Part shown: positions 16,651 through 27,235 of the stretch, one piece after another
How the letters are laid out: each line of letters starts with the position of its first letter
Position numbering within the stretch: position 1 is the first letter of the stretch
NCBI RefSeq assembly: GCF_002808045.1
Contig: NZ_CP025000.1
Span: 124,001 to 188,000 of the forward strand
Direction of reading: 5' to 3'
Source: Idiomarina sp. X4
GTDB lineage: Bacteria; Pseudomonadota; Gammaproteobacteria; Enterobacterales; Alteromonadaceae
DNA: 64,000 nt
Position numbers and translations under genes: made by a program
Notes under the pieces: generated by a model
Seen by the model: only the letters and a program-made list of their open reading frames with translations
Told to the model about the DNA's origin: nothing
The model's database searches: none

Positions 16651-18990
16651 TCAGTCTCTGACCGCCGCTTTTCTCAAGTCACCTTTTGCCGTGTAAAACT
16701 GGTTGTTTTCCAGAATGCCCGGCGCGAAGCTGTCGACACCAATAGCAAGCAGGCGCAGCTCTTCAGTCTCAGCCAGTTTATCGGCCGTTTCTTTATCCAC
16801 TAGGCCTTTTTCTAAAGCCGCATCAGCAAGCTCTTGTCCATTTAAATTAAATGACAATTCACCGCGTTTCTGAGCCTTACGAAGCGTTTTATAAACCGAC
16901 TTCATGTCCAGCATAGAGAGAAACGCTTTTTCCATGTGACCGGTTGGATCGTTTTTGTCGTCTTTCCAGTAACACAGGAACGTATGACGATCACGCGTGA
17001 CGCCCGGCTCCATCATGCTCAAGCTAATTTCCTGCAGAGTGTCGTCTTTTGGCTTCTTAAAGTGATTACCCAACGGGAATATCACTAAACGCATCATCCA
17101 GGCTACCGCACGGTTCGGGAAGTTGTCGAAGAAACCATAGAAAGCTTCAGCAATACTGTGCAGATGATGCTGCAACGCGTAATGCACATACGGCAAGTCT
17201 GCAACCTGACGACCTTCGTCTTCAAAGCGCTTCAACACTGCAGAGCCCATGTATAAATGACTTAACACATCGCCGAGGCGCGCTGAAATCATTTCTTTAC
17301 GCTTCAGGTCACCGCCCATCATCAGCATGGAAATGTCTGACGCTAACGCCAAACCACGGCTCATGCGACCCAGTTTACGATAATACTGCGCGGTTTCGCC
17401 GCTAACCGGAGACTCGCCAAAACGCGCCCCTGTCAGACCCAGCCATAAGCTGCCAAATACGTTGCTGGCGGCAAAGCCAATGTGTTTCATTAGCAAGCCA
17501 TCAAACTCGCGCATACCCTCGTCTTCATTTGGGTTTGCGGCCGCTTGCATTTCTTTCAGAACGTACGGATGACAACGCGTAGCACCCTGACCGAAAATCA
17601 TCAGGTTACGAGTTAAGATGTTGGCACCTTCTACCGTAATAGAAACGGGCGTTGCCATGTAATTGTGACCCAGGTAGTTATGCGGCCCCAATTGAATACC
17701 TTTACCGGCATGAATATCCATTGCGTGTTCAATAACTTCACGCCCCATTTCCGTCATGTGATACTTCGTCATTGCCGTCACAACTGACGGACTCATGCCC
17801 TGGCACAGCGATGAAATTGTTAAACGGCGCATGGATTCAAGAATATAATTAGTGCCGCCAATTTTACCCATTGATGACTGCACGCCCTCAAACATACCAA
17901 TAGGAAGACCAAATTGCTGACGCACGTAAGCATACGCACCCGTCATACGCTGAGTCACATGGCCCGATGCCGTCGCCAACGCGGGCAGTGAAATACCGCG
18001 ACCGGCTGACAAGCATTCGACCAGCATACGCCAGCCCTTACCGGCATACTCTTCGCCGCCGATAATCCACTTCAGGGGAATAAATACGTCTTTACCGTAC
18101 GTTGTACCGTTTAAAAACGCCTGATTTAACGGGAAGTGACGGTCACCAATTTCGACGCCTTTGTGGCTGGTCGGAATAAGCGCACACGTAATACCAATAT
18201 CTCGCTTGTCGCCCATTAAGTTTTCAGGGTCGTACAATTTAAACGCCAAACCAAGCACGGTCGCAGACGGCGCCAGAGTAATGTAGCGCTTTGACCAGTT
18301 AAGGCGAATACCAACCACTTCTTCGCCCTCGTGCTCGCCTTTACAGACGATACCTTCATCAGGAATAGATCCCGCATCAGACCCAGCTTCAGGACCCGTT
18401 AGGGCAAAACATGGAATATCGGTACCATCCGCTAAACGCGGCAACCAATATTCTTTTTGCTCTTTCGTACCATAGTGCGTCAGCAATTCACCCGGACCTA
18501 ATGAGTTAGGCACCATAACCGATACTGCGGCGCTAATTGAACGGCTGGCAATACGCGACACAATGTAAGAGTTTGCCGCCGGAGAGAAGTCGAGACCACC
18601 ATGTTCTTTACCAATAATCATGGCAAAGAAACGTTCCTTTCTCAGAAAGTCCCACACTTGTTTTGGCAGGTCTCTGTCCTGTTGAACAATTTTGAAGTCA
18701 TCGATCATATCCAGCAAGGTGTTCAGCTGGTTATCAATGAAGTCTTGCTCATCCTGAGTCAGTTTCGGCTGCGGCATGTCCAGCAGTTTTTGCCAGTCAG
18801 GGCGACCTTTGAACAATTCACCGTCCCACCATACGTCCCCTGCTTCCATGGCTTCACGCTCAGTGTCAGACATAGGAGGCAGAATGCGCTTAAAAATACC
18901 AAAAACAGGTTTAGTAATAAGGCTGCGACGGATATCTCCGACTGCAAATACCAGTACCACTAAAACCAACAACAAAATGAGAATTTCCAT
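16651..18990 (-). CDS. fadE: Acyl-CoA dehydrogenase FadE
   Basis: FadE catalyses the first, FAD-dependent step of fatty acid beta-oxidation. The 779-residue protein begins with a hydrophobic segment (about 1-20), then the acyl-CoA dehydrogenase core: FALTGPEAGSDAGSIPD (substrate/flavin site), GRGISLPALA, and HAMDIHAGKGIQLG. The extra C-terminal DUF1974-type domain is present, giving the long FadE-type length rather than the ~380 residues of ordinary ACADs. The ATG at 18990 has GGAG 8 bases upstream. It is downstream of psrA on the same strand, 63 bases away, so fatty-acid control by PsrA is likely. Confidence 0.93.
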   Translation of the reverse strand: MEILILLLVLVVLVFAVGDIRRSLITKPVFGIFKRILPPMSDTEREAMEAGDVWWDGELFKGRPDWQKLLDMPQPKLTQDEQDFIDNQLNTLLDMIDDFKIVQQDRDLPKQVWDFLRKERFFAMIIGKEHGGLDFSPAANSYIVSRIASRSISAAVSVMVPNSLGPGELLTHYGTKEQKEYWLPRLADGTDIPCFALTGPEAGSDAGSIPDEGIVCKGEHEGEEVVGIRLNWSKRYITLAPSATVLGLAFKLYDPENLMGDKRDIGITCALIPTSHKGVEIGDRHFPLNQAFLNGTTYGKDVFIPLKWIIGGEEYAGKGWRMLVECLSAGRGISLPALATASGHVTQRMTGAYAYVRQQFGLPIGMFEGVQSSMGKIGGTNYILESMRRLTISSLCQGMSPSVVTAMTKYHMTEMGREVIEHAMDIHAGKGIQLGPHNYLGHNYMATPVSITVEGANILTRNLMIFGQGATRCHPYVLKEMQAAANPNEDEGMREFDGLLMKHIGFAASNVFGSLWLGLTGARFGESPVSGETAQYYRKLGRMSRGLALASDISMLMMGGDLKRKEMISARLGDVLSHLYMGSAVLKRFEDEGRQVADLPYVHYALQHHLHSIAEAFYGFFDNFPNRAVAWMMRLVIFPLGNHFKKPKDDTLQEISLSMMEPGVTRDRHTFLCYWKDDKNDPTGHMEKAFLSMLDMKSVYKTLRKAQKRGELSFNLNGQELADAALEKGLVDKETADKLAETEELRLLAIGVDSFAPGILENNQFYTAKGDLRKAAVRD

Positions 18991-19053
18991 GGTTATCTCC
19001 AGTGCACCATCAGAATAAAAGTGTAGTCAAAACTCCGTCTTACGACAGTTTAT

Positions 19054-19680
19054 TTACGAATTTTCGAGTCCGCCCGAAACAAACGGAATAAGTTGATCAA
19101 TGACATCCTGTGCGCCAATTTGCTGATTAAACTCGGCTTGCGCTATTTCGATAAGTGCCTGACCGGACACCTGAGCGAAAACAACCGAGCCTAATACAAA
19201 GTGCAGACGCCAGAACATTTGCTGTTCATCTAAATGTGGGTTTGTGCGCTTAAGCAGCTGCAGCAAATGTTGCAATACGTTGCCGTACTCTTGTTGAGTG
19301 TACTTGCGCAAATGCCCCTGAATTTCAGAATAAGCAAAACCCAAGAGCCTTAAAAACGTATCGGGGCCACGCTTGTTGATTTGGGTCAATTTAGCCAGTG
19401 GCAGTTTGAAGCGCTCAAATAATGCTTGAGTTTTAAGGTCTTTTTCGGCCTCGGCTTCTTTAAGCTGTTCTTCTAGAGCCGGCATAAAAACACTTAAATA
19501 GCGGGCAATAACCGCCTGTATCAGCGCTTTTTTTGAGCCAAAATGATAATTAACGGACGCCAGATTCACGCCCGCTTCGTGGGTGATCTGCCGTAAAGAG
19601 GTCTGTTCAAAACCATCTCGCGCAAACAGCGCTTCAGCGGCGTTGAGTATTTTCTGTTGAGTCGTAATGCGTGCTGCCAT
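19054..19680 (-). CDS. psrA: TetR-family regulator, PsrA-like
   Basis: A 208-residue TetR repressor: helix-turn-helix at about 10-58 (FEQTSLRQITHEAGVNLASV and NYHFGSKKALIQAV) and a ligand domain closely matching Pseudomonas PsrA, including FLRLLGFAYSEIQGHLRKY and FWRLHFVLG. PsrA senses long-chain acyl groups and controls beta-oxidation genes. Position directly upstream of fadE fits that role. A palindrome just upstream of the start (19690-19714) contains AAAC-N4-GTTT, the half-site arrangement known for PsrA, so it probably represses itself. Confidence 0.82.
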   Translation of the reverse strand: MAARITTQQKILNAAEALFARDGFEQTSLRQITHEAGVNLASVNYHFGSKKALIQAVIARYLSVFMPALEEQLKEAEAEKDLKTQALFERFKLPLAKLTQINKRGPDTFLRLLGFAYSEIQGHLRKYTQQEYGNVLQHLLQLLKRTNPHLDEQQMFWRLHFVLGSVVFAQVSGQALIEIAQAEFNQQIGAQDVIDQLIPFVSGGLENS

Positions 19681-19689
19681 GATATAAAT

Positions 19690-19714
19690 AAACGCATGAT
19701 TTAAACATGCGTTT
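19690..19714. promoter_or_regulatory. Probable PsrA operator upstream of psrA
   Basis: Nine-base arms AAACGCATG (19690-19698) and CATGCGTTT (19706-19714) form a perfect inverted repeat with a seven-base centre. Its right part also reads AAAC-ATGC-GTTT. The site lies 10 bases from the psrA ATG, where binding would block transcription; a weak TTGCAC-N17-TAAATT promoter lies just upstream on the minus strand. Confidence 0.6.
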
Positions 19715-19730
19715 AATTTAATTCATGTCG

Positions 19731-19756
19731 TTTCAGCGTGCAAGTGTTCGCTGAAA
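19731..19756. terminator. Hairpin after trkH
   Basis: TTTCAGCG (19731-19738) and CGCTGAAA (19749-19756) form an eight-base-pair stem with a ten-base loop, starting 6 bases past the trkH stop. There is no T-run on the minus-strand side, so it may be only a weak or Rho-assisted terminator, or an mRNA 3' end stabiliser. Confidence 0.4.
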
Positions 19757-19762
19757 TTTATT

Positions 19763-21256
19763 TTAGTGCTTCCAGTAATGTCTATGAAATAAGATCAGTA
19801 CCGTCATTATCTCCAAACGCCCTGCTAGCATGGCAAATATCAGCAGTAATTTGGCACCACCGTCCAGGCTGGAAAAGTTACCTGCGGGTCCAATAATTTC
19901 ACCAAGACCAGGGCCAACGTTACCCACAGCGGATGCCGCTCCGGAAATAGCGGTTAGAAAATCGAGCTCAAACAATGACAAGCCAAGTGCAATAACCGCT
20001 ATCAGTAAAAAATACATGAAGCAAAAGGCAACCATTGAACCCAGCAGTGAATCGTTAACTCGTCGTTCTTGGTACGTCTCAACCCGAACCAAATTTGGGT
20101 GAATGAGTTGGCTAAACTGTTTTTTAAGCAGTAACTGTGAAAGCTGGAAACGGAATATTTTCATACCACCGGCGGTTGACCCGGTACAGCCACCAATAAA
20201 CATGAGGTAGAAGAAAACCATCAGGGACCAGCTACCCCAGTTGCCGTAATCTTCCGTCGCATACCCTGTCGTGGTCACCACAGATACAACATTAAATGCG
20301 GTATGCATGAGAGCGTCACCGACCTCGCGCCCTTTCACCACTTGCACCAAAGTAATAAGAACAATGGCGATCATTAAAAAGGTGACAAACGCACGTACCT
20401 GGGTGTCCTTCCAAAGTGGTTCATAATCCCCTTTTAGTACTCGAATGTAGAGCACAAAAGGTAATGCCCCCGCTACCATGAACAGTGTACCGGTTATAAC
20501 CAAAAACGGAGTATCGGAAAAGTGACCGAAAGAAGCGTCATAATTCGAGAAACCGGCGGTACCTATGGTTGTCATACCATGAACAAAGGCGTCAAAGCTT
20601 GTCATGCCACCTAAAAGATACAACGCAACAACAGCAACCGTTAGTATCAGATAAACTCGACCAATGGCTAAAACCATGTGACTAGAGCGAGGCATAAATT
20701 TACCCGACATATCGGACGATTCAGCCTGGAATAATCGCATACCGCCAACCTGCAAAAACGGTAATATCGCCATAGCCATAACGATGATTCCGATACCGCC
20801 TAACCACTGCAGCATCGCCCGCCATAGCAAAACACTGGATGGCAGATCATCAAGTCCGGAAATAACGGTGGCTCCTGTGGTGGTAATAGCCGACATAGCC
20901 TCGAACCAAGCACTGGAAAAATCGAGATAAGGCTGGGCGAAAATAAACGGTAGCGTCGCAAAAAGGCTGGCTGAGACCCAACATAAGGTGGTTAACAGAA
21001 AGACTTGGCGCGCTCTTAACTTGGCGTCACCTACAGGTTGTAGAAAAAGCGTAACGCCAACAACCAAACCAATAATAGCGAGCGTTAAATAAGTCCACTG
21101 CTCTTTTTCTGCGTTAATAACGGCCATAACAAATGGTGCTAATAACGCCAAAGAGAGTAGCGCCAGCAAACCACCTACCGCTTTTAATAGAAGCTTCACC
21201 GCCTGACGTTTATCAAGCGGTGTTTGTTTAAGTGAGCTGCCGGCCTGAAGCGACAT
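19763..21256 (-). CDS. trkH: Trk-type potassium uptake membrane protein TrkH
   Basis: TrkH is the ion-conducting subunit of the Trk K+ uptake system in the inner membrane, working with the peripheral NAD-binding TrkA (not in this window). The 497-residue protein has the four pore-loop repeats of the superfamily, seen as AITTTGATVISG, TTIGTAGFSN, VVTTTGYATED and AVGNVGPGLGE. The start is two bases after the kdsA stop, suggesting cotranscription with kdsA. Confidence 0.92.
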   Translation of the reverse strand: MSLQAGSSLKQTPLDKRQAVKLLLKAVGGLLALLSLALLAPFVMAVINAEKEQWTYLTLAIIGLVVGVTLFLQPVGDAKLRARQVFLLTTLCWVSASLFATLPFIFAQPYLDFSSAWFEAMSAITTTGATVISGLDDLPSSVLLWRAMLQWLGGIGIIVMAMAILPFLQVGGMRLFQAESSDMSGKFMPRSSHMVLAIGRVYLILTVAVVALYLLGGMTSFDAFVHGMTTIGTAGFSNYDASFGHFSDTPFLVITGTLFMVAGALPFVLYIRVLKGDYEPLWKDTQVRAFVTFLMIAIVLITLVQVVKGREVGDALMHTAFNVVSVVTTTGYATEDYGNWGSWSLMVFFYLMFIGGCTGSTAGGMKIFRFQLSQLLLKKQFSQLIHPNLVRVETYQERRVNDSLLGSMVAFCFMYFLLIAVIALGLSLFELDFLTAISGAASAVGNVGPGLGEIIGPAGNFSSLDGGAKLLLIFAMLAGRLEIMTVLILFHRHYWKH

Positions 21257-21258
21257 GA

Positions 21259-22116
<858 letters not shown>

Positions 22117-23388
22117 TTAACTGCCAACCACACGCAACACCTGGCCTGAGAAATACGCCATATAAGTCCCCAGCGCATAACCCATAACAGCCAACAGAAC
22201 ACCCACTGGTGCCAGTGACGGGTGAAACGCCGATGCTACCACCGGAGCTGAAGCGGCCCCGCCTACGTTAGCCTGACTGCCCACCGCCATGTAAAAAACA
22301 GGCGCACGTAAAATTTTAGCAACAAGCAGCATTAACGACGCATGAATAATCATCCAGATAGCGCCAATTAGGAAGTACTTTGGTGCTTCAACAATTTTTG
22401 TCACGTCCATGTGCAAGCCTATGCTTGCCACCAAAACATAGACAAAAACAGAGCCAATTTTAGAAGCGCCAGCCGCTTCCAGAGAGCGAGCGCGGGTAAA
22501 CGACAACGCAATACCGCCCGCAGTAGCAAGAACAATAACCCAGAAGAACAAACTGTCTAAGCTAAACTTACTCAGAGCCGGGTAGTTCGTGCCAATAGCC
22601 GGTGCGATCCAGTCAGCCAATAAATGAGCTATACCTGCCACGCCGAAACCAACGGCTAAAATAAGCATTAAGTCTCTCAAACTGGGGTTACGAACGTGCT
22701 CAGCTTCGTACTTTTCAACCTTATGGCGAATGGCATCAATAGCTGAAGTGTCAGCGCCTGTACGCGCGTCAATTTGCTTAGCGTTCGCCGCCATATAAAG
22801 CAACACAGCCATCCATAAGTTAGCGACAATAATATCGACCGTTACCATCGCCGAAAAAATATCACCACCGACTTCATAAACTTCTTTCATAGCCGCCTGG
22901 TTAGCTCCACCACCGATCCAGCTACCGGCGATGGTCGTCATGCCACGCCAAACCGCATCTGGACCTGCCCCACCAAGCATTTCAGGAAAGATAAAAGAAA
23001 CCAGCAGTAGTGCAATGGGACCACCGATAACAATACCGAAGGTACCGGTTAAAAACAGTATCAACGCTTTGGATCCCAGCCCCAAAATCGCTTTTAAGTC
23101 CAAACTCAACGTTAGTAACACCATACAGGCCGGTAGCAGATAATCCATGGTGATATCAGTTACGGCTGTCGCATTACCATCTACAATACCGAAAGTGTTC
23201 AACAACGATGGTAAGAAGTAACAAAGCAATAACGCGGGTACGAAGCGATAAAACTTCTTAAATGCCGGATGGTCACTATTATTGGTATAGAAAACAAAAC
23301 CCAAAATGGCCATTAATAAGCCAATGATAACGCCATCGTTAGTAATTAGCGCACTCGTTTCTGTTACTGCGGTCTCCGGTGCTAACAT
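22117..23388 (-). CDS. DUF819 family membrane protein
   Basis: A 423-residue polytopic membrane protein of the DUF819 (YjcL-like) family, with about ten hydrophobic segments, glycine-rich stretches (GSWIGGGANQAAMKEV in the first half, GSQANVGGAASAPVVASAF in the second) and an inverted-repeat look like that of sodium-coupled carriers. The substrate is unknown. I start at the ATG at 23388 (MLAPETAV); the frame is open further but upstream codons overlap sirB2. It sits between sirB2 and kdsA. Confidence 0.8.
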   Translation of the reverse strand: MLAPETAVTETSALITNDGVIIGLLMAILGFVFYTNNSDHPAFKKFYRFVPALLLCYFLPSLLNTFGIVDGNATAVTDITMDYLLPACMVLLTLSLDLKAILGLGSKALILFLTGTFGIVIGGPIALLLVSFIFPEMLGGAGPDAVWRGMTTIAGSWIGGGANQAAMKEVYEVGGDIFSAMVTVDIIVANLWMAVLLYMAANAKQIDARTGADTSAIDAIRHKVEKYEAEHVRNPSLRDLMLILAVGFGVAGIAHLLADWIAPAIGTNYPALSKFSLDSLFFWVIVLATAGGIALSFTRARSLEAAGASKIGSVFVYVLVASIGLHMDVTKIVEAPKYFLIGAIWMIIHASLMLLVAKILRAPVFYMAVGSQANVGGAASAPVVASAFHPSLAPVGVLLAVMGYALGTYMAYFSGQVLRVVGS

Positions 23389-23408
23389 ACAACAAAATTC
23401 CTTTTTAA

Positions 23409-23783
23409 CTAGCCAGCGATTAATGCTGTTTTTGACATAGCCACGTGCAATAAGAAGGCTATCCAGCCGCACGCACCAAGAAAACCTACCCAACGGGTTA
23501 CAGCAGACTGACCCTTCATGGCAAAAATACCAAAAATAATGTAACCGATAACACCGATGACTTTATCCGTCAGCCAAGGCACTTGAATTGGGTACATACC
23601 AACTGTCACCATTATGCCAATGGCACTCGCCAATAATAGAGTGTCATTGATATGCGGTACCACTTTCAGCCATTTCTTTTGTAACGCAGGAGAATCCAAC
23701 AACCGCAAAACAAAGCGGAATAGAAATAAAGTGATAGAAATAAAAACAAATAGAACATGCAGGTGTTTAAAAACAACGTACAC
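23409..23783 (-). CDS. SirB2 family membrane protein
   Basis: A 124-residue protein with about four membrane segments, of the SirB2 family (also called YchQ/invasion gene expression upregulator). Motifs: FKHLHVLFVFISITLFLFRF at the N-terminus and KVVPHINDTLLLASAIG in the centre. In many gammaproteobacteria it lies between prmC and kdsA, as here apart from two inserted genes. The biochemical role is not known. Confidence 0.82.
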   Translation of the reverse strand: MYVVFKHLHVLFVFISITLFLFRFVLRLLDSPALQKKWLKVVPHINDTLLLASAIGIMVTVGMYPIQVPWLTDKVIGVIGYIIFGIFAMKGQSAVTRWVGFLGACGWIAFLLHVAMSKTALIAG

Positions 23784-23805
23784 AGTAAAACCCCTTTATA
23801 GTGAA

Positions 23806-25278
23806 TTAAATATTTCTTAGTTCGGGCAGCAGCTTCAATGCTTGCTCAAGGAAGTCAGGCGAATAATAGCGGCCTTTTTCGTCGTCGAGTCGTGTTTTGA
23901 TATCCGCGTCATTGGTGTCTTCTTCAAACCAGTCCACTAGCTGCTCAGTTAACAACAATACTTGTGTACTCAGTGCAATATCACCACCTTGCTTGCCTTC
24001 TGGAAGGCCTAAACCGTCCCAGCGTTCCAAGCGTTCCATCAACGCACGATGCGCTTTTTGGGTAGCATCGTGCTCACCATGCGTTAACGCTCTTAGTGAA
24101 CGAGCAACACGTTGTTGGCAAGTCGTTTCATTGGCGGCAACCGGTGTCGATGCACAGTCCAACAGCGGACGAGCTTGTGCAAACAGCGACCAGGCCAGAG
24201 CTGTCGCTTCCGCCTCGTCGGCATTAACGGCCTGAGCCAGGCGATAAGCAATACGCCCTTCTTTGCTGCTATCCAGCACGTTATTGAAATGATTTGCATG
24301 ATGTAGCATCAGTTGATCGGCTAGGCGTGCCAGGAAGTGATCAGAGTCCTCCAGGCACACAACGTTGTCCTGAGCCAACTGCACATTTTCAGCAAACAAC
24401 TGCAATACATGATGGTCATCCGCAGTTAACGTGCGGGAAAGCCCACCAATGAATAAAACCGAGCCATGCGCACGGCAATGGCTGCGGCAATACAACAGCA
24501 CAAAGTCTTCTCCGTAGAACGAACCATGATTTGCAATGACGTTCTCCAGCTCAGCTAATGCTTTTGAAGGAATGACCGAGCGCAGTGTTTGACCAACACT
24601 AACCTGTGAATCTTCACCGTGCGCGGCCAGTACTTTATAAGATGTGCCGTCTTCATTCGCTGTTGCGTAAAGCGTTTGCTTAGCACCGCCAATAACCCAG
24701 CTCAGTTGCTGAACCAAACCATCAACAAAACTATTCATCGGTTGCAGCGCATACAAATTTGTCGACGCTGAAATGATTTTTTCTAAACCATGGCGGCTTT
24801 GGTCAATGGACATAATGTCGCGGTACGAGCGCAATGACGACATAACAGCAGTAAATAGCTTCTGTGCGGTCAGCTCGGTTTTCGATTTATAGTCGTTAAT
24901 ATCGTAATTGACGATAACGGTACGTTCAGGCGCCTGGCCTGGCTGCCCTGTTCGCAAAATAATACGAGTAAAGTGGTTGTCGGCTTTTTCTCGAATATAG
25001 CGAGCGACCTGGAGACCTGCGTCATCCGTTTCCATCACAACATCAAGTAAAAGAATGGCCGCATCGGGATGCTCATCAATGAGCTTTCTGGCTTCTTCAC
25101 CAGAAAATGCACTATAAAACTTGAGACCGCGTCCCAGAAAGTTAAAGTCGTTCAATGCCAGTTTTGTGACCGCATGCACTTCTGGCTCGTCATCGACAAT
25201 TAAAATTTTCCAGTATTCTGTTGGTAATTTTGTATTTTGCTGGCTGGCTTCATCAGCAAACATGAACTGGTTGCTCAT
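23806..25278 (-). CDS. REC-DUF3369 response regulator with degenerate HD-GYP-like end
   Basis: A 490-residue cytoplasmic regulator. A receiver domain at about 24-150 has the acidic pair DDE and the phospho-acceptor Asp79 (ILLLDVVM). A DUF3369 domain follows (about 165-330). The C-terminal part resembles an HD-GYP phosphodiesterase but is worn down: a GYP-like ERWDGLGLPEG is present near residue 420, while I see no HDIGK-type metal site. It probably signals by protein contact rather than cyclic di-GMP cleavage. It overlaps the prmC start region by one base and is inserted between prmC and sirB2. Confidence 0.75.
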   Translation of the reverse strand: MSNQFMFADEASQQNTKLPTEYWKILIVDDEPEVHAVTKLALNDFNFLGRGLKFYSAFSGEEARKLIDEHPDAAILLLDVVMETDDAGLQVARYIREKADNHFTRIILRTGQPGQAPERTVIVNYDINDYKSKTELTAQKLFTAVMSSLRSYRDIMSIDQSRHGLEKIISASTNLYALQPMNSFVDGLVQQLSWVIGGAKQTLYATANEDGTSYKVLAAHGEDSQVSVGQTLRSVIPSKALAELENVIANHGSFYGEDFVLLYCRSHCRAHGSVLFIGGLSRTLTADDHHVLQLFAENVQLAQDNVVCLEDSDHFLARLADQLMLHHANHFNNVLDSSKEGRIAYRLAQAVNADEAEATALAWSLFAQARPLLDCASTPVAANETTCQQRVARSLRALTHGEHDATQKAHRALMERLERWDGLGLPEGKQGGDIALSTQVLLLTEQLVDWFEEDTNDADIKTRLDDEKGRYYSPDFLEQALKLLPELRNI

Positions 25279-26126
25279 TACTTGTCTCTCTCCGCCGTGA
25301 CGTATTGTCCACCTGATACTCGTTCTACACTAGCATAATCCTGCCAGCGGTTAACCTTTTTATAACCACTTTTTGTGAGTAGCTCAATGACACTGTCGGC
25401 CTGCTGCCATCCCTGTTCAAGTAGTAACCAACCACCGTCCGCCAAGTATGACTTTGATCGAGTAATTATGTTCTTTATATCGTCTAAACCGTCGCCCGTT
25501 GCCACCAAAGCACTTAACGGCTCAAATCGAACATCGCCCTGACTTAAATGGGGATCGGTTTCTTCGATGTATGGCGGATTAGAGACAATCAAGTCAAAAG
25601 GCTTGCCGACAGGCACATGAGAAAACCAGTCGCTTTGGAACAACTCAACATCCAGATTGTTACGTTTGGCATTACGGGCAGCCAAAGCAACCGCGTTACC
25701 GTTTTTATCGCAACCAAACACCTGCCAATTCGGCTTCTCTGACTTTAAAGCCAGCGCAATCGCACCGGTTCCGGTACCTAAATCCAGCACTCGAGCATTA
25801 TCGGGCAAATCCAGACTCAACGCTGTCTCTATCAGGGCTTCTGTGTCCCCCCTGGGGATAAGAGTACTTTCGTTCGTTTCCAGTTCTAACGACCAAAACT
25901 CTTTACGTCCGGTAATGTAAGCTATCGGCTTCCCGTTAACCCTCTCATTAACCACGACTTCAAAGCGTTCCAACTGTTCGTCGGTTAATGCTCTTTCCGG
26001 CCAGGTCATTAGGTAGGTTTTATTCTTGTTCAGCACAAAGCTCAGCAGCGCAAAAACATCAGCCCTAACATCTTCATTATGCGCCAGCTGCTGCCGCGCC
26101 CACTGCAGCGCTTCTTCTATGGTCAT
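25278..26126 (-). CDS. prmC: Release factor glutamine methyltransferase PrmC
   Basis: PrmC methylates the glutamine of the GGQ motif in release factors. The 282-residue protein has the SAM-binding [15 protein letters not shown] and the active-site motif [11 protein letters not shown]. The gene begins four bases inside prfA, whose product is its substrate, the standard operon arrangement. Some C-terminal region (after 240) is variable as usual. Confidence 0.95.
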   Translation of the reverse strand: MTIEEALQWARQQLAHNEDVRADVFALLSFVLNKNKTYLMTWPERALTDEQLERFEVVVNERVNGKPIAYITGRKEFWSLELETNESTLIPRGDTEALIETALSLDLPDNARVLDLGTGTGAIALALKSEKPNWQVFGCDKNGNAVALAARNAKRNNLDVELFQSDWFSHVPVGKPFDLIVSNPPYIEETDPHLSQGDVRFEPLSALVATGDGLDDIKNIITRSKSYLADGGWLLLEQGWQQADSVIELLTKSGYKKVNRWQDYASVERVSGGQYVTAERDK

Positions 26127-27217
26127 TCTTGTCCTTCAGACAATGCCGCCAATTGATCCGCCTGATGTTCGGTAATAATTGGATCCATAATCAAGTCCAA
26201 ATCCCCCTGCAAAACCTCATCCAGCCGATATAAGGTTAAATTAATGCGGTGATCAGTGACACGACTTTGCGGATAGTTATATGTTCGAATACGCTCTGAG
26301 CGGTCACCGCTGCCGACCAAGTTGCGACGTGTACTGGCTTCTTCCTGTTGACGCTTTTCGTCTTCGATTTTCTGTAACCGTGCCTGTAATACTGACATCG
26401 CTTTTGCGCGGTTTTTGTGTTGTGAACGCTCTTCCTGACACTCAACGACCACGCCCGAGGGCAAATGCGTAATACGAATGGCCGAGTCAGTTCGGTTAAC
26501 GTGCTGACCACCGGCACCGGAAGCTCGAAAAGTATCGACTCGTAAATCAGCAGGGTTAATCTCTATCGCTTCCGCTTCCGGAATTTCCGGTAAAATAGCC
26601 ACCGTACAAGCTGATGTATGAATTCGACCTTGTGACTCGGTTTCAGGTACGCGCTGCACGCGATGTCCGCCTGACTCAAACTTCATACGACCATAAGCGC
26701 CGTCACCATTCATCTGTGCAATCACTTCTTTATAACCACCATGATCACCTTCGTTGGCACTCACTACAGAGATATTCCACCCGTGCTTTTCCGCATAACG
26801 GCTGTACATCCGAAATAAGTCGCCAGCAAATATTGACGCTTCATCACCACCGGCTCCGGCCCGGATTTCCAAATAGCAGTTGCGGTCATCATTCGGGTCT
26901 TTTGGCAATAATAAAATTTGCAGTTGTTGCTCAAGCTCAGTTTCGTTTTCCTTGGCTTGTTTTAATTCTTCCTGAGCCATTTCCCGCATTTCAGGATCAT
27001 CTTCCTCCGCCATATCTTTAGCGGCGATTTGGTCTTCCTGGTTCTGCTTATATTTTTCAAAGCAGTCGACCACTTCCTCAAGTTGCGAGTATTCCTTCGA
27101 CAACGCACGAAAACGGTTCTGATCAGAAATAACGTCTGGTTCACCGAGCAGCGCCTGAACTTCCTGGTAACGCTCAAGCAGACCTTCAAGTTTTCGTTCA
27201 ATGGATGGATTCAACAT
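26123..27217 (-). CDS. prfA: Peptide chain release factor 1
   Basis: RF1 recognises UAA and UAG stop codons and triggers peptide release. The 364-residue protein carries the GGQ motif in [16 protein letters not shown] and the release-factor body ([37 protein letters not shown]). It lies between hemA and prmC, all on the minus strand, in the classic hemA-prfA-prmC order. Confidence 0.97.
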   Translation of the reverse strand: MLNPSIERKLEGLLERYQEVQALLGEPDVISDQNRFRALSKEYSQLEEVVDCFEKYKQNQEDQIAAKDMAEEDDPEMREMAQEELKQAKENETELEQQLQILLLPKDPNDDRNCYLEIRAGAGGDEASIFAGDLFRMYSRYAEKHGWNISVVSANEGDHGGYKEVIAQMNGDGAYGRMKFESGGHRVQRVPETESQGRIHTSACTVAILPEIPEAEAIEINPADLRVDTFRASGAGGQHVNRTDSAIRITHLPSGVVVECQEERSQHKNRAKAMSVLQARLQKIEDEKRQQEEASTRRNLVGSGDRSERIRTYNYPQSRVTDHRINLTLYRLDEVLQGDLDLIMDPIITEHQADQLAALSEGQE

Positions 27218-27235
27218 AGATTTTTATTTGCCTTC

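Noticed and set aside
26614..27021. A plus-strand open frame opposite prfA
   Set aside because: It lies entirely within prfA, has no ribosome binding site, and its translation looks random.
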